Source: Taibaiella sp. (GTDB taxonomy: Bacteria; Bacteroidota; Bacteroidia; Chitinophagales; Chitinophagaceae). Taken from it: a stretch of 64,000 nucleotides of DNA. Positions 36,271 to 44,633 of the stretch are shown piece after piece; positions within the stretch are counted from its first letter, which is position 1, and each line of letters begins with the position of its first letter. The notes below the pieces were generated by a model. The model saw only the letters and a program-made list of their open reading frames with translations. It ran no database searches and was not told the DNA's origin. The stretch covers positions 152,443-216,442 of the forward strand of contig JAHBTQ010000007.1 of the NCBI GenBank assembly GCA_019638495.1. The letters are read 5' to 3'. Made by a program: the position numbers and the translations under genes.

Positions 36271-37029
36271 TTAATGCTCTATATGTATGGTGCAACCTAG
36301 CGTATCTGCTCCTGTGACTATGGTGTCGTTGATGGACATGACATAGTCTCCGCCATGGCCGGACCGGGCGTCTTGTGCATAGGTGCCTGACCCCCATATG
36401 GTTCTGCCTTTCACGGTTTGCACCGGTATTGTAATGGTGTTTTGGATCCATGCGCGCACCACAAAATCACTTCCCAGCGCGCGGATATTTGAGATCTTCG
36501 CAAGGTAGGCAGTGTCCGGTACAGTGCTGACAACAGAAGTATAATTAAAGAATCCTGAGTCGGGACAGAAGTCATATGAGGAATCGTAGGTGCCTGCCAG
36601 CAGAGCCGCATAGTCCGGCGGAGCAGTAATTCTCAGTATCACTTTCTGTTTTTGCGTTCCGTACTTATCGCTCTGGTGCACTATGTAAAAAGGATAGTCG
36701 CCGTAGGATAGTGTGCCAATGTCCAGCTGAAACAGACCGCCCAGCAGGTTGCCTACCACGATCTTAGGTGGGGTGATGCGAACGTTATCAGGTAGGCCTT
36801 CCAGCGTGCAGGTAACAGGGTTGGCAGTGATTACACCTTTTGTGACAGCCAGGGAAAATGAGAGGTAGTAGGTGCTGTTTGAGTAGACACTTATTACCGA
36901 GTCGCTTTTAAGCATATAGGAAAACTCGGAACTGCCGGTACTGCTTCCGTTTCCACTGTCAATCCCCTTTTTCTTGCAGCAAACTACCAGTGTAGCCAGT
37001 GCTAACAAGGCTATCAGATACTTCCTCAT
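36271..37029 (-). CDS. Lipoprotein of unknown function
   Basis: The 252-residue protein has a lipoprotein signal peptide (LIALLALATLVVCC followed by KKK), a Ser/Gly linker, and a beta-rich mature part with Ig-like strand patterns (SVISVYSNSTYYLSFSLA, TCTLEGLPDNVRITPPKI, KYGTQKQKVILRITAP). The C-terminal third (YDSSYDFCPDSGFFNYTSV to HGGDYVMSIND) resembles small lipocalin-like or uncharacterised Bacteroidota domains. I do not recognise a family. It stands alone on the minus strand. Confidence 0.7.
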   Translation of the reverse strand: MRKYLIALLALATLVVCCKKKGIDSGNGSSTGSSEFSYMLKSDSVISVYSNSTYYLSFSLAVTKGVITANPVTCTLEGLPDNVRITPPKIVVGNLLGGLFQLDIGTLSYGDYPFYIVHQSDKYGTQKQKVILRITAPPDYAALLAGTYDSSYDFCPDSGFFNYTSVVSTVPDTAYLAKISNIRALGSDFVVRAWIQNTITIPVQTVKGRTIWGSGTYAQDARSGHGGDYVMSINDTIVTGADTLGCTIHIEH

Positions 37030-37115
37030 ATGGCTCTAAGGTACGGAAAAACGAAGTGGCGGCTATAAGCCGCCACCCAGGTTGATGTATGTTAAACCGC
37101 GGGTTAATACCGGGC

Positions 37116-38051
37116 CTAGATATGTTCCTTAAAATACGCCAATGTGCGTTTCAGACCTTCGTGCCTGTCTACCTTAGGCTCCCAGCCCAGTATTTCGCGC
37201 GCCTTGGTAATGTTTGGCTGGCGCTGCTTAGGGTCGTCCTGCGGCAGCGGCTTGTACACGATCTTCGACTTTGAACCAGTCAACGCCAACACCTCTTCTG
37301 CAAATTGCAGCAGCGTGATCTCTGCAGGATTGCCCACGTTTACCGGCATTGTGTAGTCCGATAGCAGCAGGCGGTAAATCCCTTCCACCAGGTCATCTAC
37401 ATAGCAGAAAGAACGGGTCTGAGAGCCGTCGCCAAACACAGTAAGGTCTTCACCTCTCAGTGCTTGGCTCAGGAATGTAGGCAGCGCACGGCCGTCATCG
37501 AGTCGCATACGCGGACCGTAGGTGTTGAAGATGCGAATGATACGTGTCTCGACACCATGGAATGTATAATAGGCGCGGGTGATGCTTTCCATGAAACGCT
37601 TAGCTTCATCATACACACCACGTGGACCTACAGGGTTTACATTACCCCAATATTCTTCTGTCTGTGGGTGCACCAGTGGGTCGCCATAAACCTCTGAGGT
37701 AGACGCAACCAGTATGCGTGCTCCTTTTGATTTGGCAAGGCCCAGCAGGTTGTGGGTACCCAGAGCGCCAACCTTCAGTGTTTGTATCGGCATCTTCAAG
37801 TAGTCTATAGGGCTGGCCGGAGATGCAAAGTGCAGTATGTAGTCGATATGACCGGGAACGTGCACGAACTTTGTGACGTCGTGATGGTAGAACTGGAATT
37901 CCTTTACGGGGAACAGGTGCTCAATGTTCTTGATGTTGCCCGTAAGCAGGTTGTCCATACCCACCACCTCGTAACCTTCTGCAAGGAAGCGGTCGCAAAG
38001 GTGAGACCCGAGGAAGCCGGCGGCGCCGGTAATAAGAATGCGTTTTGCCAT
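37116..38051 (-). CDS. uxs: UDP-glucuronate decarboxylase (UDP-xylose synthase)
   Basis: The 311-residue enzyme is a short-chain dehydrogenase/epimerase type protein that converts UDP-glucuronate to UDP-xylose with bound NAD. The Rossmann motif is [11 protein letters not shown] (residues 9-19); the catalytic Tyr147 and Lys151 are in YDEAKR, with Ser/Thr in [25 protein letters not shown] fits the UXS branch. Its start lies 49 nt behind the stop of the UDP-glucose dehydrogenase gene, which makes its substrate. UDP-xylose would feed surface polysaccharide synthesis; no glycosyltransferase is close by. Confidence 0.93.
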   Translation of the reverse strand: MAKRILITGAAGFLGSHLCDRFLAEGYEVVGMDNLLTGNIKNIEHLFPVKEFQFYHHDVTKFVHVPGHIDYILHFASPASPIDYLKMPIQTLKVGALGTHNLLGLAKSKGARILVASTSEVYGDPLVHPQTEEYWGNVNPVGPRGVYDEAKRFMESITRAYYTFHGVETRIIRIFNTYGPRMRLDDGRALPTFLSQALRGEDLTVFGDGSQTRSFCYVDDLVEGIYRLLLSDYTMPVNVGNPAEITLLQFAEEVLALTGSKSKIVYKPLPQDDPKQRQPNITKAREILGWEPKVDRHEGLKRTLAYFKEHI

Positions 38052-38100
38052 TGTATATTTTGTTACGCCTGCGGCGTGATTATTATTGTAAGTGCAACCC

Positions 38101-39480
38101 TTAGTCCATCATGCCCCTGTCGCGGATGATGGTTGTTTCGCGCAGAGGCAGTGTGTCGCGCACCTGTGCGTGCACCACATTACGGCCTATGCTCTCGTAG
38201 TAGAAGCCAAGTCCCTGCATTTTCTCAACCGAGAACACGTTACGACCATCGAATATGGCAGGATGAACGAGGCTGTTAGCGATCCTATCGAAATCGGGGT
38301 TGCGGAATTCGCTCCATTCGGTAACGATGATAAGTGCTGTAGCGCCGGTCAGTGCATCATACTGGTCTTCTGCATAGAATATTTTGTCGCCGAATATCTG
38401 CTTCACATTAGCCATCCCTTCCGGGTCAAATACGCGAACGTTAGCGCCGCCAGCCAGCAGCTCTTCTATCAGGTCCAGTGCCGGTGCGTCACGGATATCA
38501 TCCGTTTCCGGCTTGAAGGAAAGACCCCAGATAGCGAACGTAAGGCCTGAAAGATCTGTGCCGAAGTAGTTGCGCACCTTAGCGCCCATTATCTTCTTCT
38601 GCAAGTCGTTCACCTTCATCACTTCGGTCACCAGCTTGAAGTCATATTCGTGCTCCATCGCTGTATGAGCCAGCGCCTTCACGTCTTTAGGGAAGCAGCT
38701 ACCACCATAGCCTATACCCGGGAACAGGAAGCGCTTGCCTATGCGGCTGTCCGCACCCATGCCTATACGCACCCAGTCTACGTTTGCACCTGCCTTCTCG
38801 CACAGGTTGGCCATTTCGTTCATAAACGAGATACGCATAGCAAGGTAAGAGTTGGCAGCGTACTTCGTCATTTCTGATGAGCGCTCATCCATGAAATATA
38901 TAGGATTGCCCTGGCGTACGAACGGCTGATAAAGCTCGTCCATTACTTTACGCGCCTTCTCTGAAGAAGAGCCGATTACTACACGGTCAGGCTTCAGGAA
39001 GTCATCAACAGCAACACCCTCACGCAGGAACTCAGGGTTTGACACAACGTCAAACAGTTCCCTGTCCAGGCGCTGAGCCAGCACTGCATGAACCTTTTCG
39101 GCAGTGCCTACAGGCACTGTGCTCTTATTTACGATTACGGTGTACTTAGTGATAATTTTGCTGAGCGACTCTGCAACGTTCAGCACGTACTGCAGGTCGG
39201 CAGAACCGTCCTTACCGGGAGGCGTAGGCAGTGCCAGGAATATTACTCTTGCGTCCTTGATGCCCTCTACTATATCGGTAGTGAATGTGAGGCGCTTTTC
39301 TTTGATATTGCGCTCCAGCAGTACGTCCAGGCCTGGTTCGTAGATAGGAGATTTCCCATTGCGGAGATTTTCGATCTTACGCTCGTCAATGTCAATACAT
39401 ACAACATTGTTGCCGGTTTCGGCAAAGCATGTACCTGTTACCAGCCCTACATAGCCGGTGCCTATAATTGCTAACTGCAT
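38101..39480 (-). CDS. ugd: UDP-glucose 6-dehydrogenase
   Basis: The 459-residue enzyme oxidises UDP-glucose to UDP-glucuronate with two NAD. The NAD fold is at the N-terminus ([17 protein letters not shown]). The catalytic cysteine near residue 261 lies in [16 protein letters not shown], and the UDP-binding C-terminal domain has [17 protein letters not shown]. Length is normal. It is the first gene of a two-gene operon with the UDP-xylose synthase gene. A -7 element lies 25 nt before its ATG. Confidence 0.96.
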   Translation of the reverse strand: MQLAIIGTGYVGLVTGTCFAETGNNVVCIDIDERKIENLRNGKSPIYEPGLDVLLERNIKEKRLTFTTDIVEGIKDARVIFLALPTPPGKDGSADLQYVLNVAESLSKIITKYTVIVNKSTVPVGTAEKVHAVLAQRLDRELFDVVSNPEFLREGVAVDDFLKPDRVVIGSSSEKARKVMDELYQPFVRQGNPIYFMDERSSEMTKYAANSYLAMRISFMNEMANLCEKAGANVDWVRIGMGADSRIGKRFLFPGIGYGGSCFPKDVKALAHTAMEHEYDFKLVTEVMKVNDLQKKIMGAKVRNYFGTDLSGLTFAIWGLSFKPETDDIRDAPALDLIEELLAGGANVRVFDPEGMANVKQIFGDKIFYAEDQYDALTGATALIIVTEWSEFRNPDFDRIANSLVHPAIFDGRNVFSVEKMQGLGFYYESIGRNVVHAQVRDTLPLRETTIIRDRGMMD

Positions 39481-39504
39481 TGTGATAAGTTATAAATCAG
39501 GGCG

Positions 39505-39512
39505 CAAAAGTA
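39505..39512 (-). promoter_or_regulatory. Probable -7 element of ugd-uxs
   Basis: TACTTTTG on the minus strand fits TAnnTTTG and ends 24 nt before ATG 39480. A TTTG (39544-39547) lies too far away (31 nt) to be the regular upstream element. Confidence 0.5.
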
Positions 39513-39976
39513 CTAATATTTGGTGTGCTTTTCTCGCTTCGACACAAAGTGCACAAAGGAGTTTCACAGGGGGCGTAAGACCGAAAAGGCTGCTACAGGG
39601 CCCAAAGGTGCTTTTGGGCGGTCTACCCGCGACTTCCGGTTTTTTCGATGGTGTGTCAAACGCTAATAATTTGTCTTAAAGTGTTGATTATTAATGTTTT
39701 AAAATTTTTAGAACTTCCGATTTGCTTCCGGTTTTTGCCGGTATCGGAAGGAAAATTTCCGGCGGAATGTTTCCAAAAAGTTCACGAAATTTTCGCGGTG
39801 GAAAGATTTAATGTGAGGCATTGGTTGATAGGTGGTTTTGGTGGTGTAAAGGTAGGATGGGTATCGGTGGGTGCCAAAAAGAGAAATGCACAAATTCGAG
39901 GGAGGAGCTCGACTCCGGTCAATGAGCAGAAGCCGAGAGTGATGTGATAAAGCAAAGTGTGCTCGTCGCCCATGTG
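39513..39976. other. Gene-free region with several inverted repeats
   Basis: The stretch between ugd and the lipoprotein gene holds a hairpin GCCCAAA/TTTGGGC (39600-39619), CTTCCG/CGGAAG (39725-39750), the palindrome GGAAAATTTCC (39750-39760) and other G/C-A/T mirrored words up to about 39800. A frame of 99 codons (39648-39947) has no protein-like look. No known RNA family was recognised; a structured leader or regulatory site is possible. Confidence 0.35.
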
Positions 39977-40552
39977 ATGACAAAGACTATTTTTGATATT
40001 GTGAATCGCGTATTTCTATCTACAGCAATTGGATGTTTCATCGGGTTTTCGGCTTGCTCCTCTGGAAGCAGAACCGGGAAGACTGATGCTCGGAGCATGG
40101 ATGTAGGTGGCAAAGTATATATCTGGGCACCGGAAATAGATACCGCGAATAAATCAGTTACCGGCGCTTGCGACTGTTGTTCCGGCGAGATACTCTTCCT
40201 AAACCAAACAGACTGTATCTGGCTAGATATTTGTGAGGGTACGACATCTGTAGCAAAAGGGAAATACAGGCAAAGTGTTGACGCAATAGAACTTGAATTC
40301 GGGAAGACAATAGCGTCGAGATACTTTAATCCTGAACGCGAAGTAGATACTAACGCGCAACCCGAGTATCTACTAGAGAAGCAAACGATAAAGGCGCGGA
40401 AAATAATGTTAGAGCCTGTAGTCGTTGATAATACAGTATACCTACGAATCCTTAACGGTGAATTATATTATGCCGTTCCCACAAATGAGACCTTGGAAAC
40501 ACGCATTGATAACCTGAAGAGTGACGGTCTGTTTCAACTTATGAACGACTAA
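39977..40552 (+). CDS. Small lipoprotein of unknown function
   Basis: The ~191-residue protein has a lipoprotein signal (FLSTAIGCFIGFSAC then SSGS). The mature part has an early Cys cluster (GACDCCSGEI) and a later LNQTDCIWLDICEG; the rest looks beta-rich. No family is recognised. The frame is open from GTG 39944; ATG 39977 is preferred. The paired cysteines suggest disulfides or metal binding in the periplasm, which is a guess. It stands alone, with a codon mix slightly richer in A than its neighbours. Confidence 0.6.
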   Translation: MTKTIFDIVNRVFLSTAIGCFIGFSACSSGSRTGKTDARSMDVGGKVYIWAPEIDTANKSVTGACDCCSGEILFLNQTDCIWLDICEGTTSVAKGKYRQSVDAIELEFGKTIASRYFNPEREVDTNAQPEYLLEKQTIKARKIMLEPVVVDNTVYLRILNGELYYAVPTNETLETRIDNLKSDGLFQLMND

Positions 40553-40640
40553 TGAGTATGCCTATTTTTATCAGCGTTTAGCTCTCATTTGTTGCGAGAT
40601 CGCTTCTACGCGGCTCCATATAGCTCCCTCCCAGCACTCA

Positions 40641-40690
40641 GGAGATTTCTCCATTCGCTTGCTATCGCGTCGCTTCGGTCGAAATGACGG
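40641..40690. repeat. Possible dispersed intergenic repeat
   Basis: The words GGAGATTTCTCC and CGCTTCGGTCGAAATGACGG stand in a non-coding spacer. Similar GAGATTTCTC...CGAAATGACG elements occur many times in some bacterial genomes, but only one copy is seen here. Confidence 0.35.
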
Positions 40691-40713
40691 CTTCGATTGG
40701 GCTTGCCATATTT

Positions 40714-41421
40714 TTATCCCAACATCAAAAACACTGCTGGTACTTTCTCCAACTGGGGTAGGCTTTGTTTCCAGCTTTGGGCGGTGCGGGTGGTTATTTG
40801 TTCTGCGGGGCCGGATATGTCTTGTGCTATGCAGATTCGGGTGCCGGGCTGGCAGGCTTTCAGCAGGTCGGCAAGGAGGTGGTTGTTGCGGTAGGGTGTT
40901 TCTATGAATATCTGTGTCTGCTTATCACGCGCAGAGATCGCTTCCAGTTCCTTGATGCGCTTGGTGCGGGCCGGCTCTTTTACGGGTAGGTAGCCGTGGA
41001 AGGCAAAACTCTGTCCATTGAGGCCAGAGGCCATGAGCGCCAGGATGATGGAGCTGGGGCCGGTGAGTGGCTGGACCTTTGCACCCATTTCGTGGGCCAC
41101 TGACACCAGTATGCTGCCGGGGTCGGCAATGGCGGGGCAACCTGCTTCACTCATCACTCCTATATTATGTCCCTCTTTAAGCCATTTGCGCAGCAGGGTA
41201 GTGTCCGGGCCGGAGTGTTTGTCTATTTCAGACATCTCCACCTGTTCAAGCACCAGGTCTTTGTGCAATGAGCGCAGGAAGCGGCGTGCTGTTCTTGCAT
41301 TCTCCACGAAGTAGTGACGCATGGTGGCTGTGTGGGTGTACACCTCGGCGGGCAGGGTATGCAGCATGCCTTCTGCCACAGGCAGGGGAACCAATACAAG
41401 CGAACCTTTGGGACTACTCAC
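40714..41421 (-). CDS. SAM-dependent methyltransferase, RsmI-like (tetrapyrrole methylase fold)
   Basis: The 235-residue protein has the tetrapyrrole-methylase fold shared by RsmI, which 2'-O-methylates C1402 of 16S rRNA. Matching parts are GSLVLVPLPVAEGMLHTLP, MSEAGCPAIADPG (the typical S-x-AG-P-x-x-DPG loop), LTGPSSIILALMASGLNGQ, FHGYLP and QIFIETPYRN. The N-terminus differs from standard RsmI (no PTPIGN motif), so it may be the Bacteroidota paralogue often annotated only as SAM-dependent methyltransferase. The start is a GTG at 41421. It is divergent from the glycosylase gene 62 nt away. Confidence 0.82.
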   Translation of the reverse strand: MSSPKGSLVLVPLPVAEGMLHTLPAEVYTHTATMRHYFVENARTARRFLRSLHKDLVLEQVEMSEIDKHSGPDTTLLRKWLKEGHNIGVMSEAGCPAIADPGSILVSVAHEMGAKVQPLTGPSSIILALMASGLNGQSFAFHGYLPVKEPARTKRIKELEAISARDKQTQIFIETPYRNNHLLADLLKACQPGTRICIAQDISGPAEQITTRTAQSWKQSLPQLEKVPAVFLMLG

Positions 41422-41471
41422 GCGTGAAGATTTTTAAGAAAAGTGTAGAAATACCGCTGCAATTTCGGGCT

Positions 41472-41479
41472 TACTTTTG
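41472..41479 (+). promoter_or_regulatory. Probable -7 element of the 3-methyladenine glycosylase gene
   Basis: TACTTTTG fits TAnnTTTG but lies only 4 nt before ATG 41484. Transcription would begin at or next to the start codon, so the mRNA may be leaderless. Confidence 0.5.
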
Positions 41480-41483
41480 AGAA

Positions 41484-42089
41484 ATGGTATTACCGGAGTC
41501 TTTTTACAGGCGGGATGATGTGGTGCAGATAGCAAAGGACTTGCTGGGAAAAGTGATAGTGACACGGTTTGAAGGGGAAGTAACCGCGGGCATGATAACT
41601 GAAACAGAAGCCTATGCGGGTGCCACAGACAAGGCGAGCCACGCCTATGGCCACCGCCGCACTAACCGCACCGAAGTAATGTATGCTAATGGTGGTGTGG
41701 CCTATGTGTATCTCTGCTATGGTATTCACCACTTGTTTAATGTAGTGACCAATGTGCAGGATGTGCCCCATGCGGTGCTGATAAGGGCTGTGGAGCCACT
41801 GGAGGGGGTGGACATAATGATGGCCAGGAGGGGTAAGGAAAAGCTGACGCCCGCGCTTACCGCAGGCCCCGGTGCCATGAGCATGGCATTGGGTATATAC
41901 ACACACCATACAGGCATGGAGCTAAACAGCGACCTGCTGACAATAGAGTATAGGGGAGTAAAAGTGGCGAAGAAAAATATAGTAGCTGCCACACGTGTGG
42001 GCGTGGCATATGCTATGGATGATGCGTTGAGGCCGTATAGGTTTTACATAAAGGGTAACCCGTACGTAAGTAAAGGGAAGGGACTATGA
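41484..42089 (+). CDS. DNA-3-methyladenine glycosylase (AAG/MPG family)
   Basis: The 201-residue enzyme excises alkylated purines. Family landmarks are FYRRDDVVQIAKDLLGKVI at the start, ETEAYAGATDKASHAYGHRR containing the catalytic glutamate, MYANGGVAYVYLCYGIHHLF (intercalating Tyr region), AVLIRAVEPLEG and LTAGPGAMSMALGI. Length is typical of bacterial members. Cytoplasmic and monocistronic. The nearest -7 element suggests a very short or absent leader. Confidence 0.95.
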   Translation: MVLPESFYRRDDVVQIAKDLLGKVIVTRFEGEVTAGMITETEAYAGATDKASHAYGHRRTNRTEVMYANGGVAYVYLCYGIHHLFNVVTNVQDVPHAVLIRAVEPLEGVDIMMARRGKEKLTPALTAGPGAMSMALGIYTHHTGMELNSDLLTIEYRGVKVAKKNIVAATRVGVAYAMDDALRPYRFYIKGNPYVSKGKGL

Positions 42090-42224
42090 GATGAGAGCGA
42101 GTGCGGAGAAGGAGAGCGACCTTGTGTAGCCCTTCCCCATCCCTCGTTTCCAACGAAAGTCGGGTTAGATGAAGGGAGGGTGGATCGGGTGAGCGCTGAG
42201 GTGATGAGTAGTGTTTTTTATGTG

Positions 42225-43196
42225 TTATAAACGCGGTACGTTCCAGTATTCGGTGGCTTTGCGAAACATGCCTGTATAAACAAGTGATATTTCGAACGAC
42301 GCAGCAGGGAGAATGGCTTGGGTGAACTGGTTCGTGTGGTAGCCATAGCTGGCACCCAAACGCAAGTTGTACCACTCGGCTGCAAAGTAGGGAACAAGTG
42401 CCTCGGTTGAATACCACCAGCCGCCGAGTTGCAGTGTTGCCGGGTGTTTGCCGGATGGATTTACGCTAACTGCCGCACTGGTGCCTACACTCAACTGCTG
42501 ACTGCCGGCCTGACTATTAAGGAGGGCGTTCGTGCGTAGCGAGAACCTCCTGCTTATCAAAAAGTTCCAGCCAGCAAGTGCTGTTTGCCTGCGTAGCACC
42601 CTTGCGGAGTCTGTACCAAAGTAAACCTCAACGGGCTGAAAGGGATGGTATAATGAATAGCCGCAATAAACGGAACTGCGGCGGGAAACCGCCCCGGAAT
42701 ATGCAATGCCCATCCCGTAGTCGGGGTAGTTTAATGCATCACTTGAGCCCGGAAGGTTCGTGCTATGCGTAGCATCAATGACCTTATTTACCAGTGAGGT
42801 TTGAATGCCGGCCGAAATGTGGTGGACTTTCTTTTTCCCTATGCCTTTGTGATAGGCGAGTGTAAGCGTACCTATTTTGTCAGTGCGCTTCAGGTAGTTG
42901 TAGGTTTCTTCGTACCGCCACGTTTTGCCCGAAATCCCTAATCCCAGCGCATCACCTTTCGGCAGTTTGCCCTTGAGGAGATTCATATCTATCGATGCAT
43001 ACGACCAGGTGAACGGATTCGCAGAGCGCTGGGCCCATTGATTTTGGTAGACCATCGCAACGCGTACGTCTTCTTTCATTAATCCGGCATTGGCAGGATT
43101 GTATAATAATAGCGCGGCGCGGAACTGGGCGGGCAAAACATCTTGTGCCGATGCGGCTAGTGACGAAAGACACAGCAGGGTGAGAAGGTATTTCAT
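42225..43196 (-). CDS. PorP/SprF family outer-membrane protein
   Basis: The 323-residue protein has a signal peptide (MKYLLTLLCLSSLAASA, cleavage before QDVLPAQF). The start of the mature part, QFRAALLLYNPANAGLMKED, is the typical PorP/SprF opening with the NPA(N/M)AG motif, followed by VYQNQWAQR and repeated barrel strands. Family members are outer-membrane partners of type IX secretion and help attach or export specific adhesins. It is a paralogue of the next gene but less well conserved in the N-terminal motifs. ATG 43196 is chosen over the longer frame from 43259. Confidence 0.9.
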   Translation of the reverse strand: MKYLLTLLCLSSLAASAQDVLPAQFRAALLLYNPANAGLMKEDVRVAMVYQNQWAQRSANPFTWSYASIDMNLLKGKLPKGDALGLGISGKTWRYEETYNYLKRTDKIGTLTLAYHKGIGKKKVHHISAGIQTSLVNKVIDATHSTNLPGSSDALNYPDYGMGIAYSGAVSRRSSVYCGYSLYHPFQPVEVYFGTDSARVLRRQTALAGWNFLISRRFSLRTNALLNSQAGSQQLSVGTSAAVSVNPSGKHPATLQLGGWWYSTEALVPYFAAEWYNLRLGASYGYHTNQFTQAILPAASFEISLVYTGMFRKATEYWNVPRL

Positions 43197-43245
43197 AACG
43201 CGTGCGTTTATTATATAACGAAAGTGTGGGCATTTTATTGGGCAA

Positions 43246-43269
43246 TAAAAAACCGGCATTAAGCCGGTT
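43246..43269 (-). terminator. Terminator between the two PorP/SprF genes
   Basis: AACCGGC/GCCGGTT (43251-43269) with loop ATTAA or its complement is followed on the minus strand by TTTTTT. It ends the transcript of the gene at 43296-44339, so the second PorP/SprF gene needs its own promoter or read-through. Confidence 0.88.
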
Positions 43270-43295
43270 CTTATATCTTTTTCATCTGTACATTA

Positions 43296-44339
43296 TTAGT
43301 ACAGCTTAGGACAAGACCAGTTGTAGTTTGGATTGCGCTCGCGCTTGTTTACGCGGCCAAAGTAGATAAGCGAGATCTCATATGCACCAACGCTGCGGGT
43401 AGCAGGTGTGAAACTGGACACGTTGACGTCGTAGCTGATGCCCAGGCGCATTTTAGACCACTCAAGACCTACGTAAGGACATACCGCATCCTGGTAGCGA
43501 TACCAGCCACCGAGATAAAAAATGGTGTTTTTCTGATACTCTTCGTCGTGGCCGGGGTTAAGAACGAAACCAACAGCGGCACCGAGCACCACTTCCTGCG
43601 CACCTGCCTGAGCCTGGTAAAGAGCGCTGGCGTAAAGGACTGTATTGGGATTCATGTCAAATGAGCCACCCATGTAGCCAGTGTGGCGGGAGTGAATCTT
43701 GGACGAGTCTGAATTCAGGAATGTTTCAACCGGACGTGTCAGGTGATAATTTGAGTAGCCGAGGTAGAAGGTAGCATGGTCTGCTATCTGGCCCGAGTAC
43801 ATTACACCCAGGTTATAGTCGGGATATGTAAGGTCCGCATTGTTGAAAACCTCGGCAGTAGGGTAAGCAAGTGTACCGTTGCCGTTGTTGTACATATCCT
43901 CGAACGTAAGCTTCTGGAAGTTCAGGTTTTTCTGCACCAGCATAGCCTGCAAGCCAAAAGAGAGGTGCTGCTGGCGGTCGCGGCCAAACGCCTTGTGATA
44001 TGCAGTAGAAAGACCAACAGTAGTATTTGTGAGACCACCTGATCCTGACTTGTCATACAGACCGAGTACACCAATACCGAGGGCGTCACCTTCCGGCAAT
44101 TTACCCTTGAGCGTAGCTATATCGAAAGAAAGTGTACCTGTTACGTATGGATTTGGTGACACAGAAGCCCACTGAGAACGGTAGTTGCCCGAGAAGCGGA
44201 GGTCATCTGCTACCAGGCCCGTCATGGCGGGGTTCAATGTCAATGGCGATGTGAAATATTGGGTAAAGTGTATGTCCTGCGCCACAGCACTGCCGGAAAT
44301 CACCAATGCTACACTTGCCCCAAGTAATAATTTCTTCAT
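43296..44339 (-). CDS. PorP/SprF family outer-membrane protein
   Basis: The ~347-residue protein has a signal peptide (KKLLLGASVALVISGSAVA) and the full family opening QDIHFTQYFTSPLTLNPAMTG, then GNYRSQWASVSPNPYVTGTLS. Barrel strands continue to the C-terminus, which ends in NYNWSCPKLY. The motifs are those of SprF, an outer-membrane component needed for surface delivery of the SprB adhesin in gliding bacteria. No large adhesin is adjacent. An ATG four codons upstream (44351) is possible; 44339 is preferred. Confidence 0.92.
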   Translation of the reverse strand: MKKLLLGASVALVISGSAVAQDIHFTQYFTSPLTLNPAMTGLVADDLRFSGNYRSQWASVSPNPYVTGTLSFDIATLKGKLPEGDALGIGVLGLYDKSGSGGLTNTTVGLSTAYHKAFGRDRQQHLSFGLQAMLVQKNLNFQKLTFEDMYNNGNGTLAYPTAEVFNNADLTYPDYNLGVMYSGQIADHATFYLGYSNYHLTRPVETFLNSDSSKIHSRHTGYMGGSFDMNPNTVLYASALYQAQAGAQEVVLGAAVGFVLNPGHDEEYQKNTIFYLGGWYRYQDAVCPYVGLEWSKMRLGISYDVNVSSFTPATRSVGAYEISLIYFGRVNKRERNPNYNWSCPKLY

Positions 44340-44618
44340 CTTTATGGTCATTTATAAATTCAGTTCAAGAAAAATGTGACAGCAAAATAAGCCAATTCCT
44401 TATTCTTTACAAGACATTGGCAAATATTATTTTAGTTGGGTTAATAACCGGGGGAAAAGGGATAAATATTTGTTCAATATTTCTCATTGTCATGTAATAA
44501 GTCGTCAAAGCATATTTTTCGTAATCCGAAGGTCGTCTAATTTCTGGAAAAACAATGCGTGTAGAATTGTTTTAAACTGTAGACGCCGAATCAGTTAATA
44601 CCGCTCGGCTAATGTGGC

Positions 44619-44626
44619 TACATTTG
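44619..44626 (+). promoter_or_regulatory. -7 element of murF-alr
   Basis: TACATTTG fits TAnnTTTG and stands 7 nt before ATG 44634. The transcript would start within a few bases of the ATG, so a leaderless mRNA is likely. No clear TTTG lies upstream. Confidence 0.55.
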
Positions 44627-44633
44627 CTTTGGC

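Noticed and set aside
39648..39947. 99-codon frame in the ugd gap
   Set aside because: Overlaps the inverted repeats and has no domain or start context.
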